A stretch of 64,000 bases of DNA from a virus, in the IMG/VR virus record IMGVR_UViG_3300049491_000419, positions 27,483 through 91,482 of that record. One strand, 5' to 3'. The notes below the pieces were generated by a model. It saw only the letters and a program-made list of their open reading frames with translations. It had not been told where the DNA came from and did no database searches. This document shows positions 52,772 through 62,342 of this stretch, piece after piece. How positions within the stretch are numbered: the stretch's first letter is position 1; the number at the start of each line of letters is the position of its first letter. Made by a program: the position numbers and the translations under genes.

Positions 52772-54490
52772 ATGTCAGTAACAATCAACGCCAAAGGCAC
52801 GAGCGTATCAACCTTCATGGTTGGTAAAGGTGGACTTCAATTATCACAAGCTGGTGAAATTACCCCACCACCAACTAATGATTTGGTATTTAATCTTGGC
52901 ACAGACAAAAATGTTATTTTTGATGCTGGTGTAGCAGGTCCGGCCCTAATCACCACCTCTGATGATCAAGATTTACACATCAACCCCGCTGTAGGCGGCG
53001 GCCAGTATCTTATTCTAAATGCACTTCGCTGGCCAACAACCGATGGTACAGTTGGTCAAGTTGTAGGTACAAACGGTGCTGGAATTCTAACATTTGTTGA
53101 CCAGGGTAACCTTGCAATACCGGATAAAGAGATTGTATTTGGCACCGGTCCGGGCACAGATAGCAGTTCGGATCTAACATTTAATTCAACCTCATTATTA
53201 ATGACACTCGGTGTTACCGGATCCGGTAAAATTGTTAGCGGTGTAGGGAATGACCTAGAAGTAAGAACTGGAATCAATAGTACATATCTTGGATTATACG
53301 GCGGCGATGGGGCAAGTTTCGGTGCCGACGTTGAAGTGGGTGCAGGTGCAGGTACATCAGATTTTGGCGGAAACATTACGGTATATGGTGGTGCCGGAGC
53401 AACCAGTGGTGGTTCGATTAGTCTAACTGGTGGTGCAGGAACTACATTAATTGGTGGTTCGATAACTCTTACTTCGGGCACTGGAGTTACAGGTGCCGGC
53501 CCGATAAATGTTACTGCGGGCGATGCTACAGGAACAGGTGCAGCCGGCGCAAATATTACATTAACTGGCGGAACCTCAGTTGATAGTGAGGCCGGCGGTG
53601 TAACCTTGCAGGGTGGCGTATCAACCAGCAATTATGGCGGACTTCTTTATCTTGCCGGCGGCACCGGTGACTCAGGTGGTTCTGTCACTATTAATGGTGG
53701 CTCAACTGTTGGATCGGGACCTGCAGGATCTGTAACTATTGCCGGCGGATTTGCCCAATCTGGTGGATCAATCTTCGCAGGATCAGCATTTTTGTCCGGT
53801 GGTGTGGCTATCGATGGCACTGTCGGAAGTCCGCTAGGTGGTGTAGTCACTATTACAGGTGGGGTACACGATAATGCAGCACAGGATGCTTCTAATGGTG
53901 ATGGATCAGCAGTATATATCAACGGTGGTTACGGAAATTATGGAGCCGCAGCCTATGACGGTGGCTCTGTAAATATTAAAGGCGGCAACGGTGACCTCGG
54001 TGGAAATCTAAATCTCAGTGCTGGTGACTCCGACGGAGCAACCGGTGCCACTGTGGCAATTAATGGTGGTGTAGCAGCAACAACTGGCGGAAATATTATC
54101 CTCAGCACCGCAACCTCAACCACATTATCTGAACGTTTTCGGATTCTCGGAAATGGTTCCTGGTCCATTGGATCGACAGGAACAGAGACGGGAACCGCAG
54201 GATTTGTCTTAACTACCAATGGATCGAGTGCCGCACCGACGTGGCAGGCACCGGTACCGGCAGCACCAAATTATCAAGAATTTTCAGCTACAGCATCACA
54301 AACTGTGTTCAACACATCAATTCCAACTGTGGCTAAAGCAGGTACAAAAGCGTATCTTCAGGTATTTGTTAATGGTATCTTCCAACAAGAGGGAGCCACA
54401 AAGGCATTTACTGTTACAGGTGCAACTCAGATTACCTTCAACGCTGGATTAGCTGCGACAGACGATGTTGTTATATACGGGTACGTATAA
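52772..54490 (+). CDS. Tail fibre protein: glycine-rich shaft and QTVFNT module
   Basis: The 572-residue protein begins MSVTINAKGTSVSTFMVGKG. Residues about 180-430 are short glycine-rich beta repeats (GG-ITL-GGTS and variants), likely a triangular beta-helix shaft. Residues about 500-572 are the shared module QTVFNT, LQVFVNGIFQQEG, VTGATQITFNAG, DDVVIYGYV. It combines the shaft seen at 35634 with the tip seen at 35026. It precedes the next fibre by 9 bp. Confidence 0.82.
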   Translation: MSVTINAKGTSVSTFMVGKGGLQLSQAGEITPPPTNDLVFNLGTDKNVIFDAGVAGPALITTSDDQDLHINPAVGGGQYLILNALRWPTTDGTVGQVVGTNGAGILTFVDQGNLAIPDKEIVFGTGPGTDSSSDLTFNSTSLLMTLGVTGSGKIVSGVGNDLEVRTGINSTYLGLYGGDGASFGADVEVGAGAGTSDFGGNITVYGGAGATSGGSISLTGGAGTTLIGGSITLTSGTGVTGAGPINVTAGDATGTGAAGANITLTGGTSVDSEAGGVTLQGGVSTSNYGGLLYLAGGTGDSGGSVTINGGSTVGSGPAGSVTIAGGFAQSGGSIFAGSAFLSGGVAIDGTVGSPLGGVVTITGGVHDNAAQDASNGDGSAVYINGGYGNYGAAAYDGGSVNIKGGNGDLGGNLNLSAGDSDGATGATVAINGGVAATTGGNIILSTATSTTLSERFRILGNGSWSIGSTGTETGTAGFVLTTNGSSAAPTWQAPVPAAPNYQEFSATASQTVFNTSIPTVAKAGTKAYLQVFVNGIFQQEGATKAFTVTGATQITFNAGLAATDDVVIYGYV

Positions 54491-54499
54491 GGATAGAAT

Positions 54500-57400
54500 A
54501 TGGCACAAAAGAAAATCACTGGAGTTCAACTTGATACAACCACTATCACCTTGTCGGGTGGTGCATTAACTCCATCGAGTATAGCTGCAACTGGTACGGT
54601 TACCGGTTCTAACCTTTCCGGCACTAATACAGGCGATCAAACAATATCACTTACTGGTGATGTTACGGGATCTGGTACAGGTTCTTTTGCTGCAACTCTT
54701 GCAACAGTGAATAGTAATGTTGGATCATTTGGTACAGCAAGCTCAACCGGAACTTTTACTGTAAATGCAAAAGGATTAATTACCGCAGCAAGCAATACGT
54801 CAATTCAGATTGCAGAAACTCAAATTACCGATGGCGCTCTTCTTGCCCGCGTAAATGCAAATGAAACCATTACAGGAAACTGGACGTTCAATAACGTTGT
54901 TGTTGGCGTTGATCCTGTCTCTGCAAGCAATTTCACAACGAAACAATATGTCGATAATGCGCTCCTTGGTCTGACATGGAAAGCACCTGTATTAGCGGCC
55001 ACTACTGCAAACATTACACTTTCCGGTGCTCAGACAATTGACGGAGTGTCATTGGTTGCCGGAAATCGTTGTCTTGTAAAGAATCAGACATCATCACAGA
55101 ATAACGGAATTTATGTTGTTGCATCTGGTGCATGGACACGAGCAACTGACTTCGATTCTATTACTCCTATTGATGAAATTAACGGCGCAGCCGTCTTTGT
55201 AACACTTGGTACAACACAGGGTGATACTGGTTGGGTTGAAACTGCAACCGTTGTCACCGTCGGGACCGATCCAATTATCTTTGTTCAGTTCTCGGCTGCT
55301 GGTGCTTATACAGCAGGTGCCGGCCTGTCACTGTCAGGTAATACATTTAACGTAGGCACAGCATCAAGTTCACGTATCGTTGTAAACGTTGATGATATTG
55401 ACCTTGCAACTGTTGGAACAGCAGGAACATACAAATCAGTAACCACAGATGCATACGGCAGAGTGACTGCTGGAACAAATCCTACAACACTTGCCGGATA
55501 TGGCATTGTTGATGCTCAACCGTTAGACGCAACACTAACATCACTTGCAGCATATAACACCAACGGTCTTCTCACCCAAACCGCAGCAGATACATTTGTC
55601 GGCAGAACCATTACAGGCACAGCAGGCAACATTACTGTTTCAAACGGTAACGGAGTTTCTGGAAACCCAACGCTTGACCTTGCAACAGTTACTGATGCTG
55701 GTACAGGAACATTTCTAAAGCTTACTAGGGATTCATATGGTCGTGTTAGCGGGACAACTGCGGTTGTAGCAGCCGACATCACTGCTCTAGTAAATGCGAC
55801 CTATGTAAATGTTACAGGCGATGTAATGTCGGGTCCACTGCAATTAGATGCAAGCACACAGGTAACATCAAGCGGTTCAGCCGGATCATTGCAGCTCGGA
55901 TTTCTAAATAGTGCCATCACATCAACTACAGATGCATTTGTAACTTGGGCCGGATCGTCGCAGCCATTAATTAGCTCATTTGGTGGAGCTAACGGGTCAT
56001 TATTACTTGCAGCTAGAAATATTTCTGGTTCTGCAATTGTGATGTCCACCGGTGGTGTAAATGCTGCTATGATTGATAGCAACGGTAATTTTGGTATTGG
56101 AACTACAAATCCGCAGTTCCAGTTTGATCTACAAGGTACAGGTGGATCACCAATGTCATTGACACGTTTTTCTAATACTGCATCTAGTACATCTATTAGC
56201 TTGAGACACTCTCGTGGCGCCGCAGTTGGGACAAATACTATCGTTCAAAACGGTGACACTTTGGGAAGTCTTATTTTTAGTGGTGCGAATGGCACCGGTT
56301 ACGACAGTAGCTCAGCAGTTCGAGGTGAAGTTGATGGAACCCCCGGTGCTTCTGCAGACATGCCCGGTCGCCTCATTTTCCTAACATGTGCAGATGGTTC
56401 GGCAACTCTTTCTGAACGTCTGAGAATTGACAATGCTGGGCAGATTGGTGTCGGTGGTGTGGTTCCGGGCTCCTGGTCGGCCTCCGCAAAGGCACTCGAA
56501 TTTTCATATCCGACATTTGGCATGGACGGTGCCGGCCAGGCATTTATGGGCTTCAATCTACGTGAACAAACCTCCGGTAACTGGTTTTACAAATCAACTG
56601 ATTATGGATTATTGTTCCGTAGTGGAGGTTCTTCGGGTTGGTTGTGGTCCACGGCACCAAGTGGAACTGTTAATACGGCAGCCACATTAACTGAGCGTAT
56701 GCGTCTTGATCAAAACGGCATGCTCGGATTAGGTACTACACCATCGGCCTGGTCAACCAGCATGCGTGCCATTGATATCAGCACGGGTGCAGCAATTCGT
56801 GGCACCAGTACCGGTATTTCAATGGAATGCAATACGTATTATAACGGTTCGAATTTTATTGCTAAAAATACGGGTGCAGGTGGTGAACTTGCAGTTGATG
56901 CAGGCACAATGTATTTCTTCAATGCCGCATCTGTATCTGGTGGTGCAACACAAACAATGGTTGAACGTTTGCGCGTTGATACCAGCGGGGTGTTGACGTT
57001 AGGTAATGCCGGAACATCAAATCTCTTTTTAGGATCTGCCTCATCACTCGGAGGTGGTGCAACCAATAGAGCATATATTAATATGAATGGCACAACAGAT
57101 AGTACCATTTATATGGGCGCAAGCAATTCCGCAGGATTTTATATCTATAACAATGGTGCATCGGGGCTTACACAATTTGTCAATCCGGGTACCGCCACAA
57201 TGGACTTCTACACAAACGGAAGTCTTCGACAGCGTATCACCTCCTCCGGTGACGTGTTGGTGGGCCGTGCGTCTGGTGGACTTGATAACACCTCGGGAAC
57301 AACTATCGTCAGCGGTACTATTCAATCTGAGAGATCCTCCGCAACTTCGCTGTTCTTAAATCGTTCAACATCAGATGGAGCGGTTGCTGAATTCCGTAGA

Positions 57401-57742
57401 CAGAACACTCCTGTCGGTACGATCTCAGTTACTGGTTCAGCAACCGCGTACAACACCTCGTCTGATATTCGCCTCAAGGAGAATATTGTTGATGCGGGAC
57501 CTGCAGGTTTGGTGATCGATGCTATACAGGTGCGAGAATTTGACTTTAAGAACGGTGATCATCAACGTTTCGGATTTATTGCACAGGAGCTTGTTGTGGT
57601 TGCACCCGAGGCAGTAAAGGTAGGTGATAATGCTTTGGAGATTGTTGAGGCCTGGGGAGTCGATTATTCCAAGCTTGTACCACTTCTAGTTAAGGAAATC
57701 CAAGAGTTGAGAGCTCGTGTTGCTCTCCTGGAAACAAAATAA
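54500..57742 (+). CDS. Tail fibre with C-terminal S74 chaperone domain
   Basis: The 1,080-residue protein has shaft repeats (SLTGDVTGSGTGSFAATL, VNAKGLITAAS), the central NYVDNALLGLTWKAP...NQTSSQNNGIYVV domain shared with other fibres, and a long middle with repeated TLSERLRID and ERMRLDQNGMLGLG segments. It ends in a peptidase S74 domain (TSSDIRLKENI, FGFIAQELVVVAPEAV, then a coiled coil). S74 domains trimerise the fibre and then cleave themselves off before the Ser of the SDIR motif. Mature length is therefore about 985 residues if cleaved. Confidence 0.9.
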   Translation: MAQKKITGVQLDTTTITLSGGALTPSSIAATGTVTGSNLSGTNTGDQTISLTGDVTGSGTGSFAATLATVNSNVGSFGTASSTGTFTVNAKGLITAASNTSIQIAETQITDGALLARVNANETITGNWTFNNVVVGVDPVSASNFTTKQYVDNALLGLTWKAPVLAATTANITLSGAQTIDGVSLVAGNRCLVKNQTSSQNNGIYVVASGAWTRATDFDSITPIDEINGAAVFVTLGTTQGDTGWVETATVVTVGTDPIIFVQFSAAGAYTAGAGLSLSGNTFNVGTASSSRIVVNVDDIDLATVGTAGTYKSVTTDAYGRVTAGTNPTTLAGYGIVDAQPLDATLTSLAAYNTNGLLTQTAADTFVGRTITGTAGNITVSNGNGVSGNPTLDLATVTDAGTGTFLKLTRDSYGRVSGTTAVVAADITALVNATYVNVTGDVMSGPLQLDASTQVTSSGSAGSLQLGFLNSAITSTTDAFVTWAGSSQPLISSFGGANGSLLLAARNISGSAIVMSTGGVNAAMIDSNGNFGIGTTNPQFQFDLQGTGGSPMSLTRFSNTASSTSISLRHSRGAAVGTNTIVQNGDTLGSLIFSGANGTGYDSSSAVRGEVDGTPGASADMPGRLIFLTCADGSATLSERLRIDNAGQIGVGGVVPGSWSASAKALEFSYPTFGMDGAGQAFMGFNLREQTSGNWFYKSTDYGLLFRSGGSSGWLWSTAPSGTVNTAATLTERMRLDQNGMLGLGTTPSAWSTSMRAIDISTGAAIRGTSTGISMECNTYYNGSNFIAKNTGAGGELAVDAGTMYFFNAASVSGGATQTMVERLRVDTSGVLTLGNAGTSNLFLGSASSLGGGATNRAYINMNGTTDSTIYMGASNSAGFYIYNNGASGLTQFVNPGTATMDFYTNGSLRQRITSSGDVLVGRASGGLDNTSGTTIVSGTIQSERSSATSLFLNRSTSDGAVAEFRRQNTPVGTISVTGSATAYNTSSDIRLKENIVDAGPAGLVIDAIQVREFDFKNGDHQRFGFIAQELVVVAPEAVKVGDNALEIVEAWGVDYSKLVPLLVKEIQELRARVALLETK

Positions 57743-57751
57743 AGATAAATA
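57743..57751 (+). promoter_or_regulatory. Late promoter variant (AGATAAATA)
   Basis: AGATAAATA lies immediately after the stop of the previous fibre and 20 nt before the ATG at 57771, with GGAG as ribosome-binding site. Confidence 0.6.
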
Positions 57752-57770
57752 TAAAAACGGAGTTTTAACT

Positions 57771-60700
57771 ATGCCAATTCAAATTTCAGGAGTACAAATG
57801 GGGGTCATCACAGGTGGCCCGTCGTCATTGGCGCTCGAAGACCTTAGCGATGTTAGCATCGTTGCACCAGCAACGGGTCAATATCTAAGATACAATTCTG
57901 GCATCAGCGAATGGCAGAATGCATACTTAGGCTCTGACATTTATGATTTTCTAGATACCAATATGTTCGGCTCAAACGGTGTCGCAATAACTTACACACC
58001 GGGACCTAACACGATTGATGTTGCATTAAGCCTTACTGCGTCTGGCGATGCAACCGGCTCAGTATCAAGTGGAAATCTTCCACTAACACTTGCAACAGTC
58101 AACGGAAACGTTGGAACATTTGGATCTGGATCAGCAATCCCGGTTGTGACAGTTAATGCAAAGGGTTTGATTACCGCAGTCTCAACAGTAGCCTTTTCTG
58201 GTACATCACCACTAGCAACAAGCTTGGCAGGTGGTACAACAGGTGCGCTGCCATATCAATCAGCAGCAAGCACAACAGCATTTCTAACAGCCGGTACAGC
58301 AAGTCAAGTTCTTATTGGTGGTGCATCAGCACCGTCATGGTCTAGTTCCCCATCTGGTCTAACTTCTGTTTCGGCAACAACTTTTATTGGTGCTCTTAGT
58401 GGTAATGCAACCACAGCAACCACAGCCGGATCTTTGGCAACTCCTCGCAGCATTACAGCAACCGGGGATGCTTCTTGGACGGTAAACTTCGACGGTTCAT
58501 CAAACGTTTCAGCAGCACTAACACTTGCAACTGTCAACAGTAATGTAGGTACCTTTGCAAGCGTAACAGTTAATGGAAAGGGTCTCGTTACCGCTGCTAC
58601 AGCATTGTCTGGTGATGCAACAACATCTGGATCAACAATCACGCTTGCTACTGTGAATGGTTCGCCACAATCAGATCAATTCCGTAAGGTTACTGTGACC
58701 GGTAAGGGTCTAGTGACAGCGACAACAGCAGTCTCTGCATCTGACATCACAACAGCATTAGGATTCACACCTGTCAATAAAGCAGGCGACACGATGTCAG
58801 GCTACTTGATTCTAAATGCCGACCCAGTTTCGGCACTTGGTGCAGTTACAAAACAATATGCTGATAACATTGCAGCCGGTGTAAATGTCCATCCTGCTTG
58901 TGTAACTGCAACCACAGCAGCACTACCTGCATCTACCTACAATAATGGTGCATCCGGTGTCGGAGCAACATTAACAGCCAATGTCAATGGTGCAATTGGA
59001 ACTGTAGGTGGTTATGGATCTCTTGCTGTAAATGATCGTGTACTTGTCAAGGATCAAGCATCTCAATTGCAAAATGGTATCTATGTGGTGACTCAGCTCG
59101 GATCTGGTGGTACACCATGGATTTTGACACGTGCCTCAGACTTTGATGGAGCCCCTTCTTCCGAAATTGAGGCAGGCGACCTAACCTATGTTCAGTCTGG
59201 TACACTAAATGGAACACAATGGGTACAAACTACAACAGGATCAATTACCGTAGGTACAACCGCAATTGTATTCTCTCAATTCTCTGGTGCAGGAACTTAT
59301 ATAGCTGGTTCAGGAATTGATATTTCTTCTAATGTTATTTCTAATACAGGTGTTCTAAGCAACATTGCTGGAACAGGTATTGGCGTATCTGGTGCAACTG
59401 GTAACGTAACAATTTCTAACACTGGTGTAACTGCTCTTGCAGGTACAGCCAGCCAAGTATCTGTATCAGCTTCAACAGGTTCAATCACAGTAAGTTTGCC
59501 AAGTTCGGTCACAATTGGTGGCACAATGACTGCTGGAACATTCAGCGGAGCAGGTACAAGCTTGACAGGCACAGCAGCATCATTGAGTATCGGTGGTTCA
59601 GCCCCGGCAGGTTCTTTAACTGGTGCAACACTGGCAGCAGGTGTAACAGCTTCAAGCTTGACAAGCGTTGGTACATTGGTATCGTTGAATGCAACCGGAT
59701 CAATCCAGACTAACGGCGGTGTGTATGCGAGATCGGCTACAGCCAACGATGGATATATTAATATTGTTCCTGGTACCGCATCTAACTCGGGATACGTTCA
59801 GTTTCTTGCAGCAGCATCTGGCAATACAAGACAGGGTTACATTGGATTCTCAACAACTAACAATTCAATCGACACTGGCACAATTCCATATGTAGCAGGA
59901 ACTCACGCATTTACTGGCGCAATAACAGCAACAGGAAATATTACTACTTCTGGTGGTGCATTCTCTGGAGCAGGTACAAGCTTGACAGGCACAGCAGCAT
60001 CATTGAGTATCGGTGGTAATGCAGGTACAGCAACTGTTCTACAGACAGCAAGAACAATTAACGGAACTTCGTTTAACGGTTCTGCCAACATCACAGTTAC
60101 AGCCTCAACAACAGCAGCATTGACAATGAATAACGGTGGTGCAGGTGTTGCATCTGGCACAACCTTTGATGGTGGTACTGCAAGAACACTTTCATACAAC
60201 ACTCTTGGAGCACCTTCTACAACAGGTACAGGTGCATCGGGCACTTGGGCAATCAGTATTACTGGTAACTCAGTAACTGTTGGTGGTTTCACACCAACAG
60301 CAACAGCCGGAACAGCTAGTCGTGTTGTGGTCGCTGATGGATCTGGTTATATCAACAATACATATTTCAACGGAACTGATGAAGGTACAGCAGGTACAGC
60401 AGGTACAGTTACCTCTATTCTAACAAAGCGTGGTGATAACTATTACCGCGCTACTTCAGCACAGAGCGTAATGAACTATTTGTTAGGAACCAGCAATACC
60501 TGGACTGGCACAAATAACTACCTATCGAGCAGTGCAGTTGGTGTAGCAACACAATCGGGCACGTTAGTTGCTTATGGTAATTCTGCAGGTACAAATGCAG
60601 CAACAATGTCATTTCACAGGCCTGGTGTATATGCTATCAACATGGGTCTTGATACGGATAACGTATTTCGCGTTGGTGGTTGGTCTGATGGTGCATCCGT

Positions 60701-61628
60701 GTATAGAATGCAGGTTGATGCATCTGGTAACCTATATTCTCGCGCAACAATGTTTCCAACAAACGGTGCCAACGGACTTCGTTCTAACAGTGGAACCTAT
60801 GGGTCACTTGAAGTTACTGGAATACAAAATAGTTATTCCGGTATCTATTTCAGTGGTGGTGGAGCCTCAACAACAGGTATGTTTGATGGTTCGGGCAACG
60901 GTGGTGATTACGATACAACAACTGGCTGGCACTATTACTGGAATCGTTCAAACGCATGTCTTGGCATCGGTGGTTCAACAACATTAGGTGGATATAGATC
61001 ATATGTAAATGGTAATGAATATGTTGCGGGAAGTGTCGAAGTTACTGGCGGTATTAACGTAGCTACAAACATTACCAATTCTAACTTTACTGTTACAACT
61101 GCCGGTACCATTACAAAAATCACTGGCAATTCTCCGCCAAATGGAGCAATTCGTTGCACACCAAACCTACATTTAAATGGCGGTGCCGGAAATGCAGTTA
61201 TCTGTTCATGGGATAACGGTAATGGTGGTTCGACAGCTAACCTCGCATTCCGCGTCGGTTCTGGGGCATCAGTCGATGTCTTTACTGTGACATATGCAGG
61301 TACAACAATTGCAACAGGCGATATCACGGCTTTCTCTGATATTCGTGTCAAGAAAAATATCAATGTTATCCCAGATGCTCTAAATAAGGTATCAAAGATC
61401 CGCGGTGTTACATTCCAGCGTACAGACAATGTCGATGATGTAAAATATCACACTGGTGTTATTGCACAGGAAGTTGAAGAAGTCCTACCGGAAGTTGTCC
61501 ACGAAAATGCAGAAGGTATGAAGACGGTTGCTTACGGTAATATGGTTGGTCTTTTGATTGAGGCAGTTAAGGAACTAAATGCTAAGGTCGAAATGCTTAA
61601 GGCAGAAATCAGAACTCTAAGGGAATAA
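57771..61628 (+). CDS. Largest tail fibre, with C-terminal S74 chaperone domain
   Basis: From the ATG at 57771 (GGAG site) the protein has 1,285 residues. It starts MPIQISGVQMGVITGGPSSL and contains LEDLSDVSI, shaft repeats LATVNGNVGTFGSG and VTVNGKGLVTAAT, and a NYN...DRVLVKDQASQLQNGIYVV domain. Many Thr/Gly/Ala repeats follow, including two identical 51-bp DNA segments. The end is an S74 domain (FSDIRVKKNINVIPDALNKV, GVIAQEVEEVLPEVV, then a coiled coil). It is the best candidate for the long receptor-binding fibre. Confidence 0.9.
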   Translation: MPIQISGVQMGVITGGPSSLALEDLSDVSIVAPATGQYLRYNSGISEWQNAYLGSDIYDFLDTNMFGSNGVAITYTPGPNTIDVALSLTASGDATGSVSSGNLPLTLATVNGNVGTFGSGSAIPVVTVNAKGLITAVSTVAFSGTSPLATSLAGGTTGALPYQSAASTTAFLTAGTASQVLIGGASAPSWSSSPSGLTSVSATTFIGALSGNATTATTAGSLATPRSITATGDASWTVNFDGSSNVSAALTLATVNSNVGTFASVTVNGKGLVTAATALSGDATTSGSTITLATVNGSPQSDQFRKVTVTGKGLVTATTAVSASDITTALGFTPVNKAGDTMSGYLILNADPVSALGAVTKQYADNIAAGVNVHPACVTATTAALPASTYNNGASGVGATLTANVNGAIGTVGGYGSLAVNDRVLVKDQASQLQNGIYVVTQLGSGGTPWILTRASDFDGAPSSEIEAGDLTYVQSGTLNGTQWVQTTTGSITVGTTAIVFSQFSGAGTYIAGSGIDISSNVISNTGVLSNIAGTGIGVSGATGNVTISNTGVTALAGTASQVSVSASTGSITVSLPSSVTIGGTMTAGTFSGAGTSLTGTAASLSIGGSAPAGSLTGATLAAGVTASSLTSVGTLVSLNATGSIQTNGGVYARSATANDGYINIVPGTASNSGYVQFLAAASGNTRQGYIGFSTTNNSIDTGTIPYVAGTHAFTGAITATGNITTSGGAFSGAGTSLTGTAASLSIGGNAGTATVLQTARTINGTSFNGSANITVTASTTAALTMNNGGAGVASGTTFDGGTARTLSYNTLGAPSTTGTGASGTWAISITGNSVTVGGFTPTATAGTASRVVVADGSGYINNTYFNGTDEGTAGTAGTVTSILTKRGDNYYRATSAQSVMNYLLGTSNTWTGTNNYLSSSAVGVATQSGTLVAYGNSAGTNAATMSFHRPGVYAINMGLDTDNVFRVGGWSDGASVYRMQVDASGNLYSRATMFPTNGANGLRSNSGTYGSLEVTGIQNSYSGIYFSGGGASTTGMFDGSGNGGDYDTTTGWHYYWNRSNACLGIGGSTTLGGYRSYVNGNEYVAGSVEVTGGINVATNITNSNFTVTTAGTITKITGNSPPNGAIRCTPNLHLNGGAGNAVICSWDNGNGGSTANLAFRVGSGASVDVFTVTYAGTTIATGDITAFSDIRVKKNINVIPDALNKVSKIRGVTFQRTDNVDDVKYHTGVIAQEVEEVLPEVVHENAEGMKTVAYGNMVGLLIEAVKELNAKVEMLKAEIRTLRE
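59547..59597 (+). repeat. 51-bp exact direct repeat, copy 1
   Basis: The segment starting GGAGCAGGTACAAGCTTGAC and ending ATCGGTGGT is repeated base for base 420 bp downstream in the same frame. It encodes GAGTSLTGTAASLSIGG. Confidence 0.9.
59967..60017 (+). repeat. 51-bp exact direct repeat, copy 2
   Basis: This copy is identical to 59547-59597. Because 420 is a multiple of three, recombination between the copies would delete or add 140 residues of fibre without breaking the frame. Confidence 0.9.
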
Positions 61629-61631
61629 TAG

Positions 61632-61832
61632 ATGACAGTTCTACCAGCAACAGGTACAGCAATTTCTATGGGGCGTATGGGTCGTGCCTATTATAACGGC
61701 ACGGCAACAGTAAACGTCAGTGTTGGAAATGCCGGAACAAGAAAACTTAATTCCCAAATTGGTCGTGGCGTAACAACCACAACTGCCATTAGCTCTGTCT
61801 ACGGCGGAAGAACAGCGCCGTTCACTTATTAA
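61632..61832 (+). CDS. Small virion-type protein after the long fibre
   Basis: This 66-residue protein begins MTVLPATGTAISMGRMGRAY and ends GGRTAPFTY. The PATGTAISMG(R)MG style is common in small phage structural proteins and at the start of some fibre proteins. It starts 3 bp after the long fibre, with a GGGAA ribosome-binding site, so it is made with it. A role as a fibre partner or tip is possible; no family is certain. Confidence 0.7.
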   Translation: MTVLPATGTAISMGRMGRAYYNGTATVNVSVGNAGTRKLNSQIGRGVTTTTAISSVYGGRTAPFTY

Positions 61833-61851
61833 GAGTTAGTGTGCTTTTCGC

Positions 61852-61860
61852 CCATAAATA
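61852..61860 (+). promoter_or_regulatory. Possible late promoter variant (CCATAAATA) at the start codon
   Basis: CCATAAATA overlaps the ATG at 61860. It keeps the ATAAATA core but leaves no room for a normal leader, so it may be fortuitous or drive a leaderless message. Confidence 0.3.
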
Positions 61861-62342
61861 TGGGAATGAGCACACCTAACCCCTTAATCGATATTCCGGC
61901 TACGAAATATTATTTTGATAACTTTGTAGTAGCCTCACATCATTCAGTTCCACATCTCATTGCCGATCTTAAGAAACGTAGAGACATGGCCATGCATCGT
62001 ATGACATGGAGTCTCGATGAAAGTACAAAGGCCGGCTATTGTAAGCTTATTGAACTCATTGATGAAAAGTTAAGCACTCTTAACCTCGATGAACTTAACG
62101 ACCTCGAACTTGCCGAGCCTGTATATTGGGTTAACGAACTAGCAAGACGTTCTGCAATTGAGATCAACACTTATGGTAGAATTCGCCCGGATACTCTGTC
62201 TTTGCTTCTTTGTGTTAGCGAAGAAGATTTCGGCACGATTATGCATATTGCGTCAGGCATCACGAATAGATTGAAACTTATCTCCGATCTAGCCGAAGCG
62301 TCAGTCGCGCCAGTCCCAACACAAATGCCGAGACAAGAATGA
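61860..62342 (+). CDS. Unknown protein upstream of a glycosyltransferase
   Basis: The 160-residue protein is not recognised. It begins MGMSTPNPLIDIPATKYYFD and is mainly helical, with KKRRDMAMHRMTWSLDES and a leucine-rich middle (DLNELDDLELAEP-like). Two in-frame ATGs (61860 and 61866) are possible starts; neither has a proper ribosome-binding site. Its stop overlaps the ATG of the glycosyltransferase (ATGA), so the two are coupled and may work on the same substrate. Confidence 0.7.
   Translation: MGMSTPNPLIDIPATKYYFDNFVVASHHSVPHLIADLKKRRDMAMHRMTWSLDESTKAGYCKLIELIDEKLSTLNLDELNDLELAEPVYWVNELARRSAIEINTYGRIRPDTLSLLLCVSEEDFGTIMHIASGITNRLKLISDLAEASVAPVPTQMPRQE

Noticed and set aside
57717-57770. 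Upstream start of the longest fibre, overlapping the previous gene
   Set aside because: It spans the AGATAAATA motif and lacks a ribosome-binding site; the ATG at 57771 has GGAG and a typical fibre N-terminus.
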